Made by a program: the position numbers and the translations under genes | Shown here: one piece after another, positions 26,321-35,011 of the stretch | Numbering within the stretch: the stretch's first letter is position 1 | Layout of the letters: each line of letters opens with the position of its first letter | The notes under the pieces: model-generated | Seen by the model: the letters and a program-made list of their open reading frames with translations, nothing else | Told to the model about the DNA's origin: nothing | Database searches by the model: none | From: Thiomicrorhabdus sp. 6S3-12 | GTDB lineage: Bacteria; Pseudomonadota; Gammaproteobacteria; Thiomicrospirales; Thiomicrospiraceae | Reading direction: 5' to 3' | Assembly: GCF_017571475.1 (NCBI RefSeq) | Contig: NZ_JAGETW010000003.1 | Coordinates: forward strand, 62,001-126,000 | Length of the DNA stretch: 64,000 nucleotides

Positions 26321-27223
26321 TTAAAACCCTCTCCCCAGCATCACCAGCTTTTCTCCCAGTAACAAAACAACATATGGGAATAACATAAAAGGCAGTATGA
26401 CAATCGCCATTTTCGCCGACGTTTTAGCCGCCTTCTCTTCCATCAGGTTTTCCCTATCCTGATACATACTGCGCGAAAAATTGGTCAAAGCTTCGCTAAT
26501 AGAACTTCCCAGTTTCTCATTCTGAATCAACACTTGCACCAGATTCTGGATATCGCGCGTCGGATTGCGATAAGCAAACTGCTCCAGAGCTTCGACGCGA
26601 GGCACCCCGATTTGAATCTGTTCAACCAGATACTCGAATTCAAAACAGATCTCGGGTGAAAGATTCTGCAATTCCTTGGTTACGCGTCGAATCGCCACCA
26701 GATAACTAAGACCCGCATTCATACAGATAGTGATCATATCGATATAATCCGGCAGCTGATTATTAATCTTCTCCAAGCGCTTCTCACCCAGTCTGACCAG
26801 AACTCTTTCCGGCAGAAACATCGTAACCAATGGTAAAGCAATCATCAAAAGCGGCGAGGTACCATTGAATACCCACGAAACAAAGCCGAGAAAAAACGCG
26901 AGAAAAATCAGTACGAACTTAATGAAGAAATAGGCTCCGATATGCCACTCTTCACGGAAACCGGCTCCGACCAGCTGAGTCTGCAAAATCTGCAACTGCT
27001 TCGGATTTTTACTTCCCAGTGCGCGCCCGATCCGACACCACCAGCAGTCGTAAGGCTCACCAAAATTCTGGGTAAAGTCAATTCCCAAACCGACTCGCTT
27101 GCGGAAGCGGTCTTTCTTCTCTTGCAAACGGTGCTTCTCTTTGAAGACTTGCGCCAAAGAAAAAAACATCACCAGCATCAAAACAGTGACAAAAGCCAGC
27201 GTAATTCCGATCGAGAGCGCCAT
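26321..27223 (-). CDS. tadC: TadC inner-membrane platform protein
   Basis: The 300-aa protein belongs to the type II secretion F (GspF) family: an N-terminal membrane helix, a paired transmembrane region around 95-135, the helical T2SSF domain with NNQLPDYIDMITICMNAGLS, and a C-terminal transmembrane helix near MAIVILPFMLFPYVVLLLG. With TadB it forms the platform on which TadA acts during Flp pilus extension. The start overlaps the tadB stop by one base, showing translational coupling. Confidence 0.93.
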   Translation of the reverse strand: MALSIGITLAFVTVLMLVMFFSLAQVFKEKHRLQEKKDRFRKRVGLGIDFTQNFGEPYDCWWCRIGRALGSKNPKQLQILQTQLVGAGFREEWHIGAYFFIKFVLIFLAFFLGFVSWVFNGTSPLLMIALPLVTMFLPERVLVRLGEKRLEKINNQLPDYIDMITICMNAGLSYLVAIRRVTKELQNLSPEICFEFEYLVEQIQIGVPRVEALEQFAYRNPTRDIQNLVQVLIQNEKLGSSISEALTNFSRSMYQDRENLMEEKAAKTSAKMAIVILPFMLFPYVVLLLGEKLVMLGRGF

Positions 27224-28164
27224 TAAAAACGAATCCTTAACATGTTTCTCAATATCACCGCTCCGAGCAGGATCAGAAATACCGATAAGCTCAATAACTT
27301 GATCCCCGTCGGATCATGCAAAAAGAAATGCATGGCCGGATAGTCGAAAATCAGCTTATAACCAAGGTATGCCAACGGCATACCGCCGATAAACCAGGCG
27401 GTAAACCGGGACTCGGCAGTTAAGGTGCGCAGCTTGGCCTGGAAGTTTTCCCTTCTACGCATCAGACGGGAAAGCTCTTTTAAAATGGACGTTAACTGGC
27501 CGCCGCTCTCCCGCTGAAGAATCAGCGTAATCGCAAAATAACTTGCTTCCGGAAGGCTGACACGACTCTGAAATTCCCGCAACAACTCGCGCAGGCTGAT
27601 ACCGAGTTTAAGCTGTTTATGTATTTCGGCAATCTCTTCTGCCAAAGGCCCTTTGGAATCTTCGGCAATATTCTGCAAGGCGCCGTCAATACCGAATCCA
27701 GCCTGTAGCGAACGTACGATGGAATCCAGCATCTCCGGAAAATCTTTACGCAGTTGCGCCTGACGCTGCGAAGCCTTAATAATCAAATATAAGGTCGGCA
27801 GCATCGGCAACAGCAGCGCAAGCAATAGAATATTGGTGCTGAGATGAAGCAGGTTTACCGCAATCAGCAGTAAGGACGTGGCGATTAACAACCCCTGAAT
27901 CAGAAGGATACGAATAATCTCGTTACGCTCGACAATCCCCGCCTGTTTAAACTTAACGACAAAAAACTGGAACCAGCCACGATCGCCCTGCGACAGCAGC
28001 AACTCCTCGAAACTTAGTTTCTTTTCTTCCGCCACACCGATGCGCAGCATCAGTTTACGAACCTTCAACTCCGATTCGATCTGATGTTTTTTGCGAAACC
28101 CCCAGAAGGCAAATACGATTGGTATCAGCACCAGGGTCGCCAACAACAGCGTAATCCAATCCAT
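27223..28164 (-). CDS. tadB: TadB inner-membrane platform protein
   Basis: The 313-aa GspF-family protein has an N-terminal helix, paired membrane segments around 100-135, the motif FPEMLDSIVRSLQAGFGID typical of TadB, and C-terminal hydrophobic helices. It partners TadC in the Tad machine. The start directly follows the tadA stop and the end overlaps tadC by one base. Confidence 0.93.
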   Translation of the reverse strand: MDWITLLLATLVLIPIVFAFWGFRKKHQIESELKVRKLMLRIGVAEEKKLSFEELLLSQGDRGWFQFFVVKFKQAGIVERNEIIRILLIQGLLIATSLLLIAVNLLHLSTNILLLALLLPMLPTLYLIIKASQRQAQLRKDFPEMLDSIVRSLQAGFGIDGALQNIAEDSKGPLAEEIAEIHKQLKLGISLRELLREFQSRVSLPEASYFAITLILQRESGGQLTSILKELSRLMRRRENFQAKLRTLTAESRFTAWFIGGMPLAYLGYKLIFDYPAMHFFLHDPTGIKLLSLSVFLILLGAVILRNMLRIRF

Positions 28165-29562
28165 CTAGTTCACATCCTGACTGAAAGTAAACAGTGAAGC
28201 CGGTAACTTCATGCCGCTGGCTGAAAATTTTGCCGAGCTGCTCGGACGTATCCCGGTCGCTTTGAATCGACCGCGCACCCGTCCGGTAATTTCGTCAAAC
28301 TGACTTTCAAAAGTAAACAGTTCCTGCAATACAACGTTCTCCTCTTCGACCCCGGTTACTTCGGTAATCGATTCGACACGACGTCGTCCATCCTTGCCGC
28401 GGCTGACAAAAATAATCAGATCAATGGCACTGGCGATTTGCTTGCGGATAGAAGTGGCAGGAATATCGACACCACTCAGGTTAATCATCAATTCGAGTCG
28501 GGCGATACAATCCCGGGGCGAGTTGGCATGCAGCGTCGCCAGAGAACCTTCATGCCCGGTATTCATCGCCTGAAGCATATCCAAAACTTCCGCGCCGCGA
28601 ACCTCCCCCAGTACAATCCGGTCCGGACGCATTCGCAGAGCGTTTTTCAACAGTTCGCGCTGAGTCACTTCTCCGATACCTTCCGCATTCGGCGGGCGGG
28701 TTTCCAGACGAACCACATGCGCCTGCTGCATTCTCAATTCGGCACTGTCTTCGATAGTGACGGTTCGCTCATATTCGGGAATCAGACCGGACAGCATATT
28801 CAAGGTAGTCGTTTTACCAGAACCGGTACCGCCGCAGACGATAATATTCAGACCGGAACGAACACTCATTTCCAGAAACTGATACATCTGTTCGGTCATG
28901 GTGCCCAGCGAGATCATGTCCTTGGCACGTAAATGCTGATCGGGAAAGCGACGGATCGAGACGCAGATACCGTCGACCGCCAGTGGCGGAATGATAATAT
29001 TGATACGCGAGCCATCCGGCAAACGCGCGTCGACAAGCGGAGAGGATTCGTCAACACGACGTCCGGTAAGATAGAGCATACGATCGATCTTATTACGCAG
29101 GTGCTCTTCGCTGATAAAAGCGATATCAGTCAGTTCAAGTTTACCGGCGCGCTCGACGTAAATCTGATCATAACCGTTCACCAGAATATCGGAAACGGTC
29201 GGATCGGCCATTAAAGGTTCGATCGGCCCCAAACCGTAGATCTCGTCCAACAACTCGACGCCGAGCTGGCGAACTTCCAGTTCCGAAAGCGGGTAGCGCA
29301 TCTCATGCGCCACTTCCCTGACCAGGGTTTCCAGCCGCGGGCGCAACTCCTGACGGGTTTCGTTACTTTCCGCCTTATAAAAAGCTTCGTCGTCCGCAGC
29401 TTTTTTCTGACAGCGTTTTTTGATTTCAACAAAAGTCGAGTTCTTTGCGATCTCTTGTGACTTTACACCTTTAGGAGCAGGTTCCAAGGGACGCTCGGAG
29501 ACAGAATCCTTGTGTCCCGTGCGATTCTGCTCAACTTGTAGTAACCGCTCTTTAATCCCCAT
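28165..29562 (-). CDS. tadA: TadA/CpaF secretion ATPase
   Basis: The 465-aa ATPase of the VirB11/CpaF family carries Walker A GGTGSGKTT at about 244-252, an Asp-box region VTIEDSAELRM, Walker B-like LGEVRGAEVLDML and the His box GSLATLHANSPRD. It powers assembly, and in other species also retraction, of Flp pili. The N-terminal 90 residues are charged and variable. It follows tadZ after 24 bp and abuts tadB. Confidence 0.97.
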   Translation of the reverse strand: MGIKERLLQVEQNRTGHKDSVSERPLEPAPKGVKSQEIAKNSTFVEIKKRCQKKAADDEAFYKAESNETRQELRPRLETLVREVAHEMRYPLSELEVRQLGVELLDEIYGLGPIEPLMADPTVSDILVNGYDQIYVERAGKLELTDIAFISEEHLRNKIDRMLYLTGRRVDESSPLVDARLPDGSRINIIIPPLAVDGICVSIRRFPDQHLRAKDMISLGTMTEQMYQFLEMSVRSGLNIIVCGGTGSGKTTTLNMLSGLIPEYERTVTIEDSAELRMQQAHVVRLETRPPNAEGIGEVTQRELLKNALRMRPDRIVLGEVRGAEVLDMLQAMNTGHEGSLATLHANSPRDCIARLELMINLSGVDIPATSIRKQIASAIDLIIFVSRGKDGRRRVESITEVTGVEEENVVLQELFTFESQFDEITGRVRGRFKATGIRPSSSAKFSASGMKLPASLFTFSQDVN

Positions 29563-29586
29563 CTCTCATCCCGCTCGCGAACTTTG

Positions 29587-30849
29587 CTAATCTTTAGTTG
29601 AATTGTCTGCCTGTTTCGCATGTAAACCCGGCATCACTCGATCGAAAAAACGGTTTACCCGCTCGATCAGACTCGGCGTTTCCACCGCCTTATTGAAATC
29701 CGGCATCGTCAGCTCTTCCGGACGCACAATGCCGTTATGCAGCATATGCGCCAGACTGAACAGTTGGCGGTTCACTTCGGAATTCGGCTTGAAGCTGGCG
29801 ATCAACTCACCTTCCTTTAGCGATTCGTTAAATCCGTGGTAATCGTTCGACACTCTCGTGACCGAATCGATTTCCAGTGCATCAATAACATCGTCAAGAA
29901 TGGAATCGCTGGTCGGCGTACTACGGTTAATCACCAGTTTCAGAGACTCTCTGACATAACCCAGCTTTTGCGCCAGCTGGATAGCCGTATTCACCGCACG
30001 CAGAGAAGAAAGAGAAGGCTCGGCGACCAACACCACATTATCGGCTTCATCCAGACAACTTAAAGTGCTGTCCGACAAGTCCGTAGACAAGTCAATCACC
30101 ACATGGTCAAAATACCGTCTTAAGGACTGAATAATCATTTTGATCAGATCCGAATTAAGCCCGTCAAGCTCACCGATATCCGCCGGTAAAGGCAGTAGAT
30201 ACAGCCCTGATTCATGTCGGCTTAAGGAGTTATACACAAGGTCTTCGTCAAAACGATTTATGTTGTACACAAAGTCGGTCAAGGTATAGAGCCGCTGATT
30301 CTCCATACTCAAATAAAGCACGGTGTCGCCCAGAGGCATATTCAAATCAACCAGCACCGTTCTTCCGCGCGTCAGATCGGCGATATGCGCGGCAACATTC
30401 GTCGCCAGCGCGGTTCGGCCAACCCCGCCTTTCAGACTGAAAAAAGTCGAAACGTTTCCGTTTTTCCCCAAACGACGACGATCCTGCATATGTAGGATGG
30501 AAAGGATGTTGAATACCTCATCCGGACATTCAATAAACCCCTGAACGCCCTGATGGCTCGCTTCAATCAAGAAGTCCGCATCCTTCTCCTTCAATAACGC
30601 ATAGATCGACACGCCTTTGGCCAGTGTCAGAATCTGATTGATGCGCCCCAGAACGGTTTTGCTGTCACCGTCATATTCAATCAATACCAGACTGATGTCT
30701 TCCGGCCAGATATGCGGCACCTCAACCATCAGTTCGACGTTGTACTTGGAGCGGATGGAGATCGAAACCGCCTCCAGCAAGTCTCGATCCGAGCCTACAT
30801 AGAGCGCTTGCTTGAGGTTGACTGTGCTGTTGTTCAATGTTGCGGTCAT
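29587..30849 (-). CDS. tadZ: TadZ/CpaE pilus localisation ATPase
   Basis: The 420-aa protein has an N-terminal receiver-like (atypical response regulator) domain of about 125 residues and a C-terminal ParA/MinD-type domain: deviant Walker A FFSLKGGVGRTALATN (Arg rather than Lys/Thr before Thr), VLVDLNMPLG and DHVVIDLSTD. TadZ/CpaE positions the Tad machine at the pole. The ATG overlaps the secretin stop by one base. The GGVGRT variant is common in CpaE proteins and consistent with a weak ATPase. Confidence 0.92.
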   Translation of the reverse strand: MTATLNNSTVNLKQALYVGSDRDLLEAVSISIRSKYNVELMVEVPHIWPEDISLVLIEYDGDSKTVLGRINQILTLAKGVSIYALLKEKDADFLIEASHQGVQGFIECPDEVFNILSILHMQDRRRLGKNGNVSTFFSLKGGVGRTALATNVAAHIADLTRGRTVLVDLNMPLGDTVLYLSMENQRLYTLTDFVYNINRFDEDLVYNSLSRHESGLYLLPLPADIGELDGLNSDLIKMIIQSLRRYFDHVVIDLSTDLSDSTLSCLDEADNVVLVAEPSLSSLRAVNTAIQLAQKLGYVRESLKLVINRSTPTSDSILDDVIDALEIDSVTRVSNDYHGFNESLKEGELIASFKPNSEVNRQLFSLAHMLHNGIVRPEELTMPDFNKAVETPSLIERVNRFFDRVMPGLHAKQADNSTKD

Positions 30850-32408
30850 TATGGTTTCTCCAGTCCGATTTTGCTCGACAACGCAGGTATGGCGCTCTCG
30901 CCTTCGGGCAGCATTTCAACAATTTTCCCCATCCAGAAAGCCTCGCCATATGACGGCACTTTCATATTCTCCCCTGGCAGAGAAATCTCAGTGCCTTTTT
31001 CAATCGGCTCGACGAACGTCGGGGTGACGACTATGGCTAATTCCGTCTGATCTTTTTCATAGTTTGTCGAACGGAATAGCGCGCCTAAAATCGGAATATC
31101 GCCAAGGAAAGGGATTTTTGAAATCGAACTCTGGAAAGAATCCTGAATCAGACCGCCCACAATGAAACTCTGTCCCGGTTCCAGGGTCACCGTTGTTTTC
31201 GCGCGACGTGAGCGGAAGCCCGGCTGAACTAATCCGTTACTTTCAGAGCCGGCACTGTAATCGATATTGGAAATTTCCGGGGCCACGGTCATACGAATTT
31301 CGCCGGATTCCGTAATTACCGGGCTAAAGCGTAAGCGGACACCGAATTCTTTATAGCGCACGGTAATCGCATCTGCATTCTGGGAGACCGGAATCGGAAC
31401 TTCTCCACCGACCAGGAACTCGGCCGTCTCCCCCGACTGCACGATCAGTTGCGGACGGGCCAGAACTCTTGCCAGACTATTCTCTTCCAGAGCCGTCAGG
31501 ATACCGGAGAAATTGCTGTTACCGGATTGAACCGATACCTGGAAAGCCTCATTTAAAATCGGAGCAAGCGGTGTCGAGCCGGTAGCGGTTGTCGCCAAAA
31601 CACTGCTGATCGTTTGCAACAGATCGTTACCGCGGGCAGCTTGATAGTTAAATACCGCGCCGCTCTGGAAAGGGTTTCCTTTAACAACTTCGGCAACCCG
31701 GACCTCAAGCTTGACCTCCTGTGGCCCGGAAATTTTAATCATATTGACCACACTGACACCCAGAGCGGAAATGACCGAATGGATACGTTTTTTCTGCGCC
31801 TGATTGACAACATCACCGGTCAACAGAACCATGAAATTCCCTGCCGTTGACGAAATACTGGAACTTCCGACACTCTGTTCGGATTGCAAAACTTCCTGAT
31901 CCTGGCGCCCTGTATTGCGCAGATCGCTGTTACCGTCGATCTGATTCCCGATCTCGTCAACCTCTCGACGAAGGTTGTTGCTCGCATCGACCCAGATACT
32001 GCGAATTTCGTACTGGACAGTACCTTGCGGGTTCAGCTTGGCCAGCAACTCTTTTATGGTCTTGTCGATATTCGTCTGCTGCTGCGGGTTTTCCTTAACA
32101 TCGACAACAAATTCATGCGCTTTCTTTGGCTGATTACGGAAGTTAATAAACAGTTTGGTCATACCCAGCGAGCGTCCGGTCAGCATCAACTCGTTCGCGC
32201 TGACAACCTTAAGGCTGGCCACATCAGGATTGGCAATCATCGCCCGTTTAATAGGCTGTTTGAAATTCAATAAACGGGATTCCGAATGACTTACGCTAAA
32301 ACTTTCCGGCTGTTCCGCTAAAGCCGTCGGAGAATAAACAACGCTAGCAAAAGGAGTAACAAACAAGCCGGCCGACAGAATCGACGCTAAAAGTGTTTTT
32401 TTCATCAT
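30849..32408 (-). CDS. rcpA: RcpA/CpaC outer-membrane secretin
   Basis: The 519-aa protein has a cleavable signal peptide ending near TALAEQ, a pilus-assembly BON/N0-like domain (ANPDVASLKVVSANELMLTG), and a C-terminal secretin domain with the conserved VPIPVSQ and GQSFIVGGLI motifs. It should form the outer-membrane channel for Flp pili. It overlaps rcpC by 4 bp upstream and tadZ by 1 bp downstream. Confidence 0.95.
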   Translation of the reverse strand: MMKKTLLASILSAGLFVTPFASVVYSPTALAEQPESFSVSHSESRLLNFKQPIKRAMIANPDVASLKVVSANELMLTGRSLGMTKLFINFRNQPKKAHEFVVDVKENPQQQTNIDKTIKELLAKLNPQGTVQYEIRSIWVDASNNLRREVDEIGNQIDGNSDLRNTGRQDQEVLQSEQSVGSSSISSTAGNFMVLLTGDVVNQAQKKRIHSVISALGVSVVNMIKISGPQEVKLEVRVAEVVKGNPFQSGAVFNYQAARGNDLLQTISSVLATTATGSTPLAPILNEAFQVSVQSGNSNFSGILTALEENSLARVLARPQLIVQSGETAEFLVGGEVPIPVSQNADAITVRYKEFGVRLRFSPVITESGEIRMTVAPEISNIDYSAGSESNGLVQPGFRSRRAKTTVTLEPGQSFIVGGLIQDSFQSSISKIPFLGDIPILGALFRSTNYEKDQTELAIVVTPTFVEPIEKGTEISLPGENMKVPSYGEAFWMGKIVEMLPEGESAIPALSSKIGLEKP

Positions 32409-33301
32409 TGCACCGTCACCTCTTCAACCTCTCCGCCTTGCAGCAGCTCTACGGTATGTCGTTTATTTTTGGCAGGGTGCGCCACTTTTTTCTGTTTCAT
32501 ACTTTCAATAACCTGAACATTAACCCCGTCGCTGTCGGAGACATTGACATCCGCCTGATTGCGCAACAGCAAATGAACTGAACCGACACTCATCGCCAGA
32601 GCCAATTCTTCGGCCTGCTGAATATCGACATGCAGCGCAACCATGGATTTTTTAGCCAGCGTCTCATCCTGCTTGGTACCCGAATCTTCTACTTTCTGCA
32701 TATCCGTTTTCGGCTTAAAGTGGCTGGCCTGACCAATCGAAAGAACTTCAATATTCTGCAATATGACTCGGCTGATCGTACGCTCGCCATTGGCGCTGGA
32801 GAAAACACTTACCACATCAACATGATCGCCGGGGGATAGAATCCCCATAAGACCGCTTTCGGGATTCACCGGAATACGCATCGCTCTCTTACCGGGCGCA
32901 ACCAGTCCTTTAATTCCTTCAGACAAAACTTTTTCCGGCGCCAGCTTGTCCACAAACTTTCTGCCGGCAAGCCATTCACCCGCGTATAAATCCGTCTTAA
33001 CGACCTGACCGACGACGTCTTCCGGTTTACTGTAGACACCTTTAAGTTTTATTCCTTCCTTGGCGATCATCAAAACCTGAACATCTTCTTTCTCGATTTT
33101 TTCCCCTCGGAACAGATCTCGACTGGCGACCAGAACCGGCGCAAGTTCAGGTTTTTCGACTATTTTGATGGTTTTTACGGGAAGATGTGCTTCGGCATCG
33201 GCAATGCGCTTTTCAATATAGGCGTAAACCAGCACGACGACAGCTATTGCTGAAATAAAGGCGATGGTATAGAGGATTAAATCGCTACGGGAGACTTTCA
33301 T
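32405..33301 (-). CDS. rcpC: RcpC/CpaB pilus assembly protein
   Basis: The 298-aa protein has an N-terminal membrane anchor (FISAIAVVVLVYAYIE), then an SAF domain (VASRDLFRGEKIEKEDVQV and RAMRIPVNPESG) as in CpaB/RcpC. The SAF domain is thought to bind peptidoglycan or carbohydrate and steady the secretin in the periplasm. It has a Lys/His-rich linker near the C-terminus. The stop overlaps the secretin start. Confidence 0.93.
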   Translation of the reverse strand: MKVSRSDLILYTIAFISAIAVVVLVYAYIEKRIADAEAHLPVKTIKIVEKPELAPVLVASRDLFRGEKIEKEDVQVLMIAKEGIKLKGVYSKPEDVVGQVVKTDLYAGEWLAGRKFVDKLAPEKVLSEGIKGLVAPGKRAMRIPVNPESGLMGILSPGDHVDVVSVFSSANGERTISRVILQNIEVLSIGQASHFKPKTDMQKVEDSGTKQDETLAKKSMVALHVDIQQAEELALAMSVGSVHLLLRNQADVNVSDSDGVNVQVIESMKQKKVAHPAKNKRHTVELLQGGEVEEVTVQ

Positions 33302-33374
33302 AGAGAACTCGTACTTTCTTTAGTCAAACCTTACAAGGTTCATGTTGTTTAAGTTATTAAGACGCCCAAGCATC

Positions 33375-33881
33375 CTAAGAACTTACGCAACTCGCTTTAA
33401 TACTGACCACTGTATCGACATCCATCGGCAGCAATTCATTTAGAAAATTAGGGAGAACAAGTAGATCGGCAGTGCCGGTAAATCGGATCAGGTAAAGATC
33501 AAAGCCGGACTCGGTCTGCATGGAAACAGTCACCTTTGCCGGATTTGAGTCGAGCATGGCAACCCCTTTGGCTTCCAGTGCCGAGACTGCCAAGGCAGTC
33601 ATAGACTCGTTTTCACCGACCGGCAATCGAACCGATCCGCCGTCGCAGTATGCATAAAGCACACTGCTACTCGGGCTTTCACCTGACTCAAGAGAGGATA
33701 TTTCCTGAACCTCATCGACAATGGTCAAATGAATATCCGTTAAAACATCATTAACCAGCAGACTGTTCAATGCGAAAGAGAGTGTCTCGACAATAAACAG
33801 CACAACTCCGAGCAAAACCGGCAGAACATAAGCGGTTTCAAGCATTACTGCGCCTTTTTGCGATTCCTTTCGCTTAAGCAT
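33375..33881 (-). CDS. tadE: TadE-like pseudopilin
   Basis: The 168-aa protein begins MLKRKESQKGAVMLETAYVL: a class IV prepilin-type site (cleavage after G10, Glu at +5) followed by a transmembrane helix, as in TadE/TadF. The C-terminal part is extracytoplasmic with two Cys (one near 78, one close to the end) that could pair. It lies between flp and rcpC and should be processed by the same peptidase as the pilin. Confidence 0.85.
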   Translation of the reverse strand: MLKRKESQKGAVMLETAYVLPVLLGVVLFIVETLSFALNSLLVNDVLTDIHLTIVDEVQEISSLESGESPSSSVLYAYCDGGSVRLPVGENESMTALAVSALEAKGVAMLDSNPAKVTVSMQTESGFDLYLIRFTGTADLLVLPNFLNELLPMDVDTVVSIKASCVSS

Positions 33882-33936
33882 TGCCCGGAAACTCCTTCAA
33901 GAAGATTTTAAATATTCAGCGACAACCCGAATTGAA

Positions 33937-34140
33937 TTACGGGTTATTAACACTGTTAACGGCGCTTTCTACTTTGTTGGTAATCGCTTCACCAACAACC
34001 CCACCGTTATCGCCGCTGAACAGCAGAGCAGCGATAATCGCAACACCAGCGATCAACAGCGCATACTCCATCATAGAAGCCCCTTTCTGTTTCTTAAGTT
34101 GCTTCGTTTTCTGAACTTCCAAATTCCGATTTTCCATCAT
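33937..34140 (-). CDS. flp: Flp/Fap major pilin
   Basis: The 67-aa prepilin has a basic leader ending KKQKG, cleavage before ASMMEYALL (Glu +5 and Tyr +6, hallmark of Flp pilins), one hydrophobic helix and a short polar C-terminus. It is the structural subunit of the tight-adherence pilus. The start has GGAAGG 5 bases upstream and is the first gene of the tad operon, as usual. The 186 bp upstream must carry the operon promoter. Confidence 0.95.
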   Translation of the reverse strand: MMENRNLEVQKTKQLKKQKGASMMEYALLIAGVAIIAALLFSGDNGGVVGEAITNKVESAVNSVNNP

Positions 34141-34326
34141 CTTACCTTCCTAAAATATAAAAACGGGTGCTTATAAGTAAAATTACTATTCAAAATTGTA
34201 AAAATAACGCCTGCAATTCTGATTCTATAAAATTTTTACTGATAAATGCACTTCAACCAACAATAAATTTTATTTACCCTAGTAAACATACTTAACCAGG
34301 GTTTTTCAATTCATTTAAACAAGGGA

Positions 34327-34827
34327 TTACATCATTTCCAGGTCTTCCAAAATAGACTCTGCCCCTTTAATGGCACACGCCTCATCATCCATACCATCCG
34401 GGGCACCACTTACACCAATTGCTCCGTATAACTTTCCACCAGCCTGAATCGGTGTAGAACCAGCCATGAATGCTAGCCCTGCGCCCATTGTTTGCAAAGG
34501 GCTTTTGGCACGTTCGCCAAGCTGCGAACCTTTAACGTTGAACATCACTGCGGTATAAGCTTTTTTCTGGCTGATACCCAATGAAACCGCCGGGGCAATC
34601 GTATCGCGCAGCTGCGCCTGAACAATCCCACTACGATCAACCACCGTCACACTGACAGGGATACCTTTTTCGCGACAAGCTTCAATGGTTGCCATCGCAG
34701 CCTTATTCGCCATATCCAACGACAGAATCGAAACATTCACAACCATAGGCTCTTCGGCCTGAACTGGCATAGCCGTTGACAGAACACCCATTGAAAGTAC
34801 CGCACCAGCAAAAAGTTTTTTTAGCAT
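34327..34827 (-). CDS. Secreted GlcG/HbpS family protein
   Basis: The 166-aa protein has a signal peptide cleaved near PVQAEE and a GlcG/HbpS (DUF336) domain: ANKAAMATIEACREKGIPVS, VVDRSGIVQAQLRDT, then GGKLYGAIGVSG with the usual C-terminal helix. Family members bind haem or small organic ligands; the cellular role is generally unknown. I chose the ATG at 34827 (GAGGAG upstream) over an in-frame TTG at 34842. It lies after the RND pump gene, beyond a terminator, so it may be independently expressed. Confidence 0.85.
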   Translation of the reverse strand: MLKKLFAGAVLSMGVLSTAMPVQAEEPMVVNVSILSLDMANKAAMATIEACREKGIPVSVTVVDRSGIVQAQLRDTIAPAVSLGISQKKAYTAVMFNVKGSQLGERAKSPLQTMGAGLAFMAGSTPIQAGGKLYGAIGVSGAPDGMDDEACAIKGAESILEDLEMM

Positions 34828-34956
34828 CCATCTTCTCCTCAAAAACTCAGATTGTTTATTCAGTAATTATTCGCAGAAACCAGTATACGAAGCTTTTTGT
34901 GGGAAACAAATACATTTTTGTTTTTTCATGATCTTACTTAACTCTTCCGACGGACA

Positions 34957-34988
34957 CAAAAAAACCGGGCTTGAGCCCGGTTCTTTTT
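34957..34988 (-). terminator. Intrinsic terminator after RND pump gene
   Basis: AACCGGGC-TTGA-GCCCGGTT with A and T runs on both sides; it should end the efflux operon 30 bp after the pump stop. Confidence 0.92.
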
Positions 34989-35011
34989 GTGTTAACAAAC
35001 AATATTATCGA

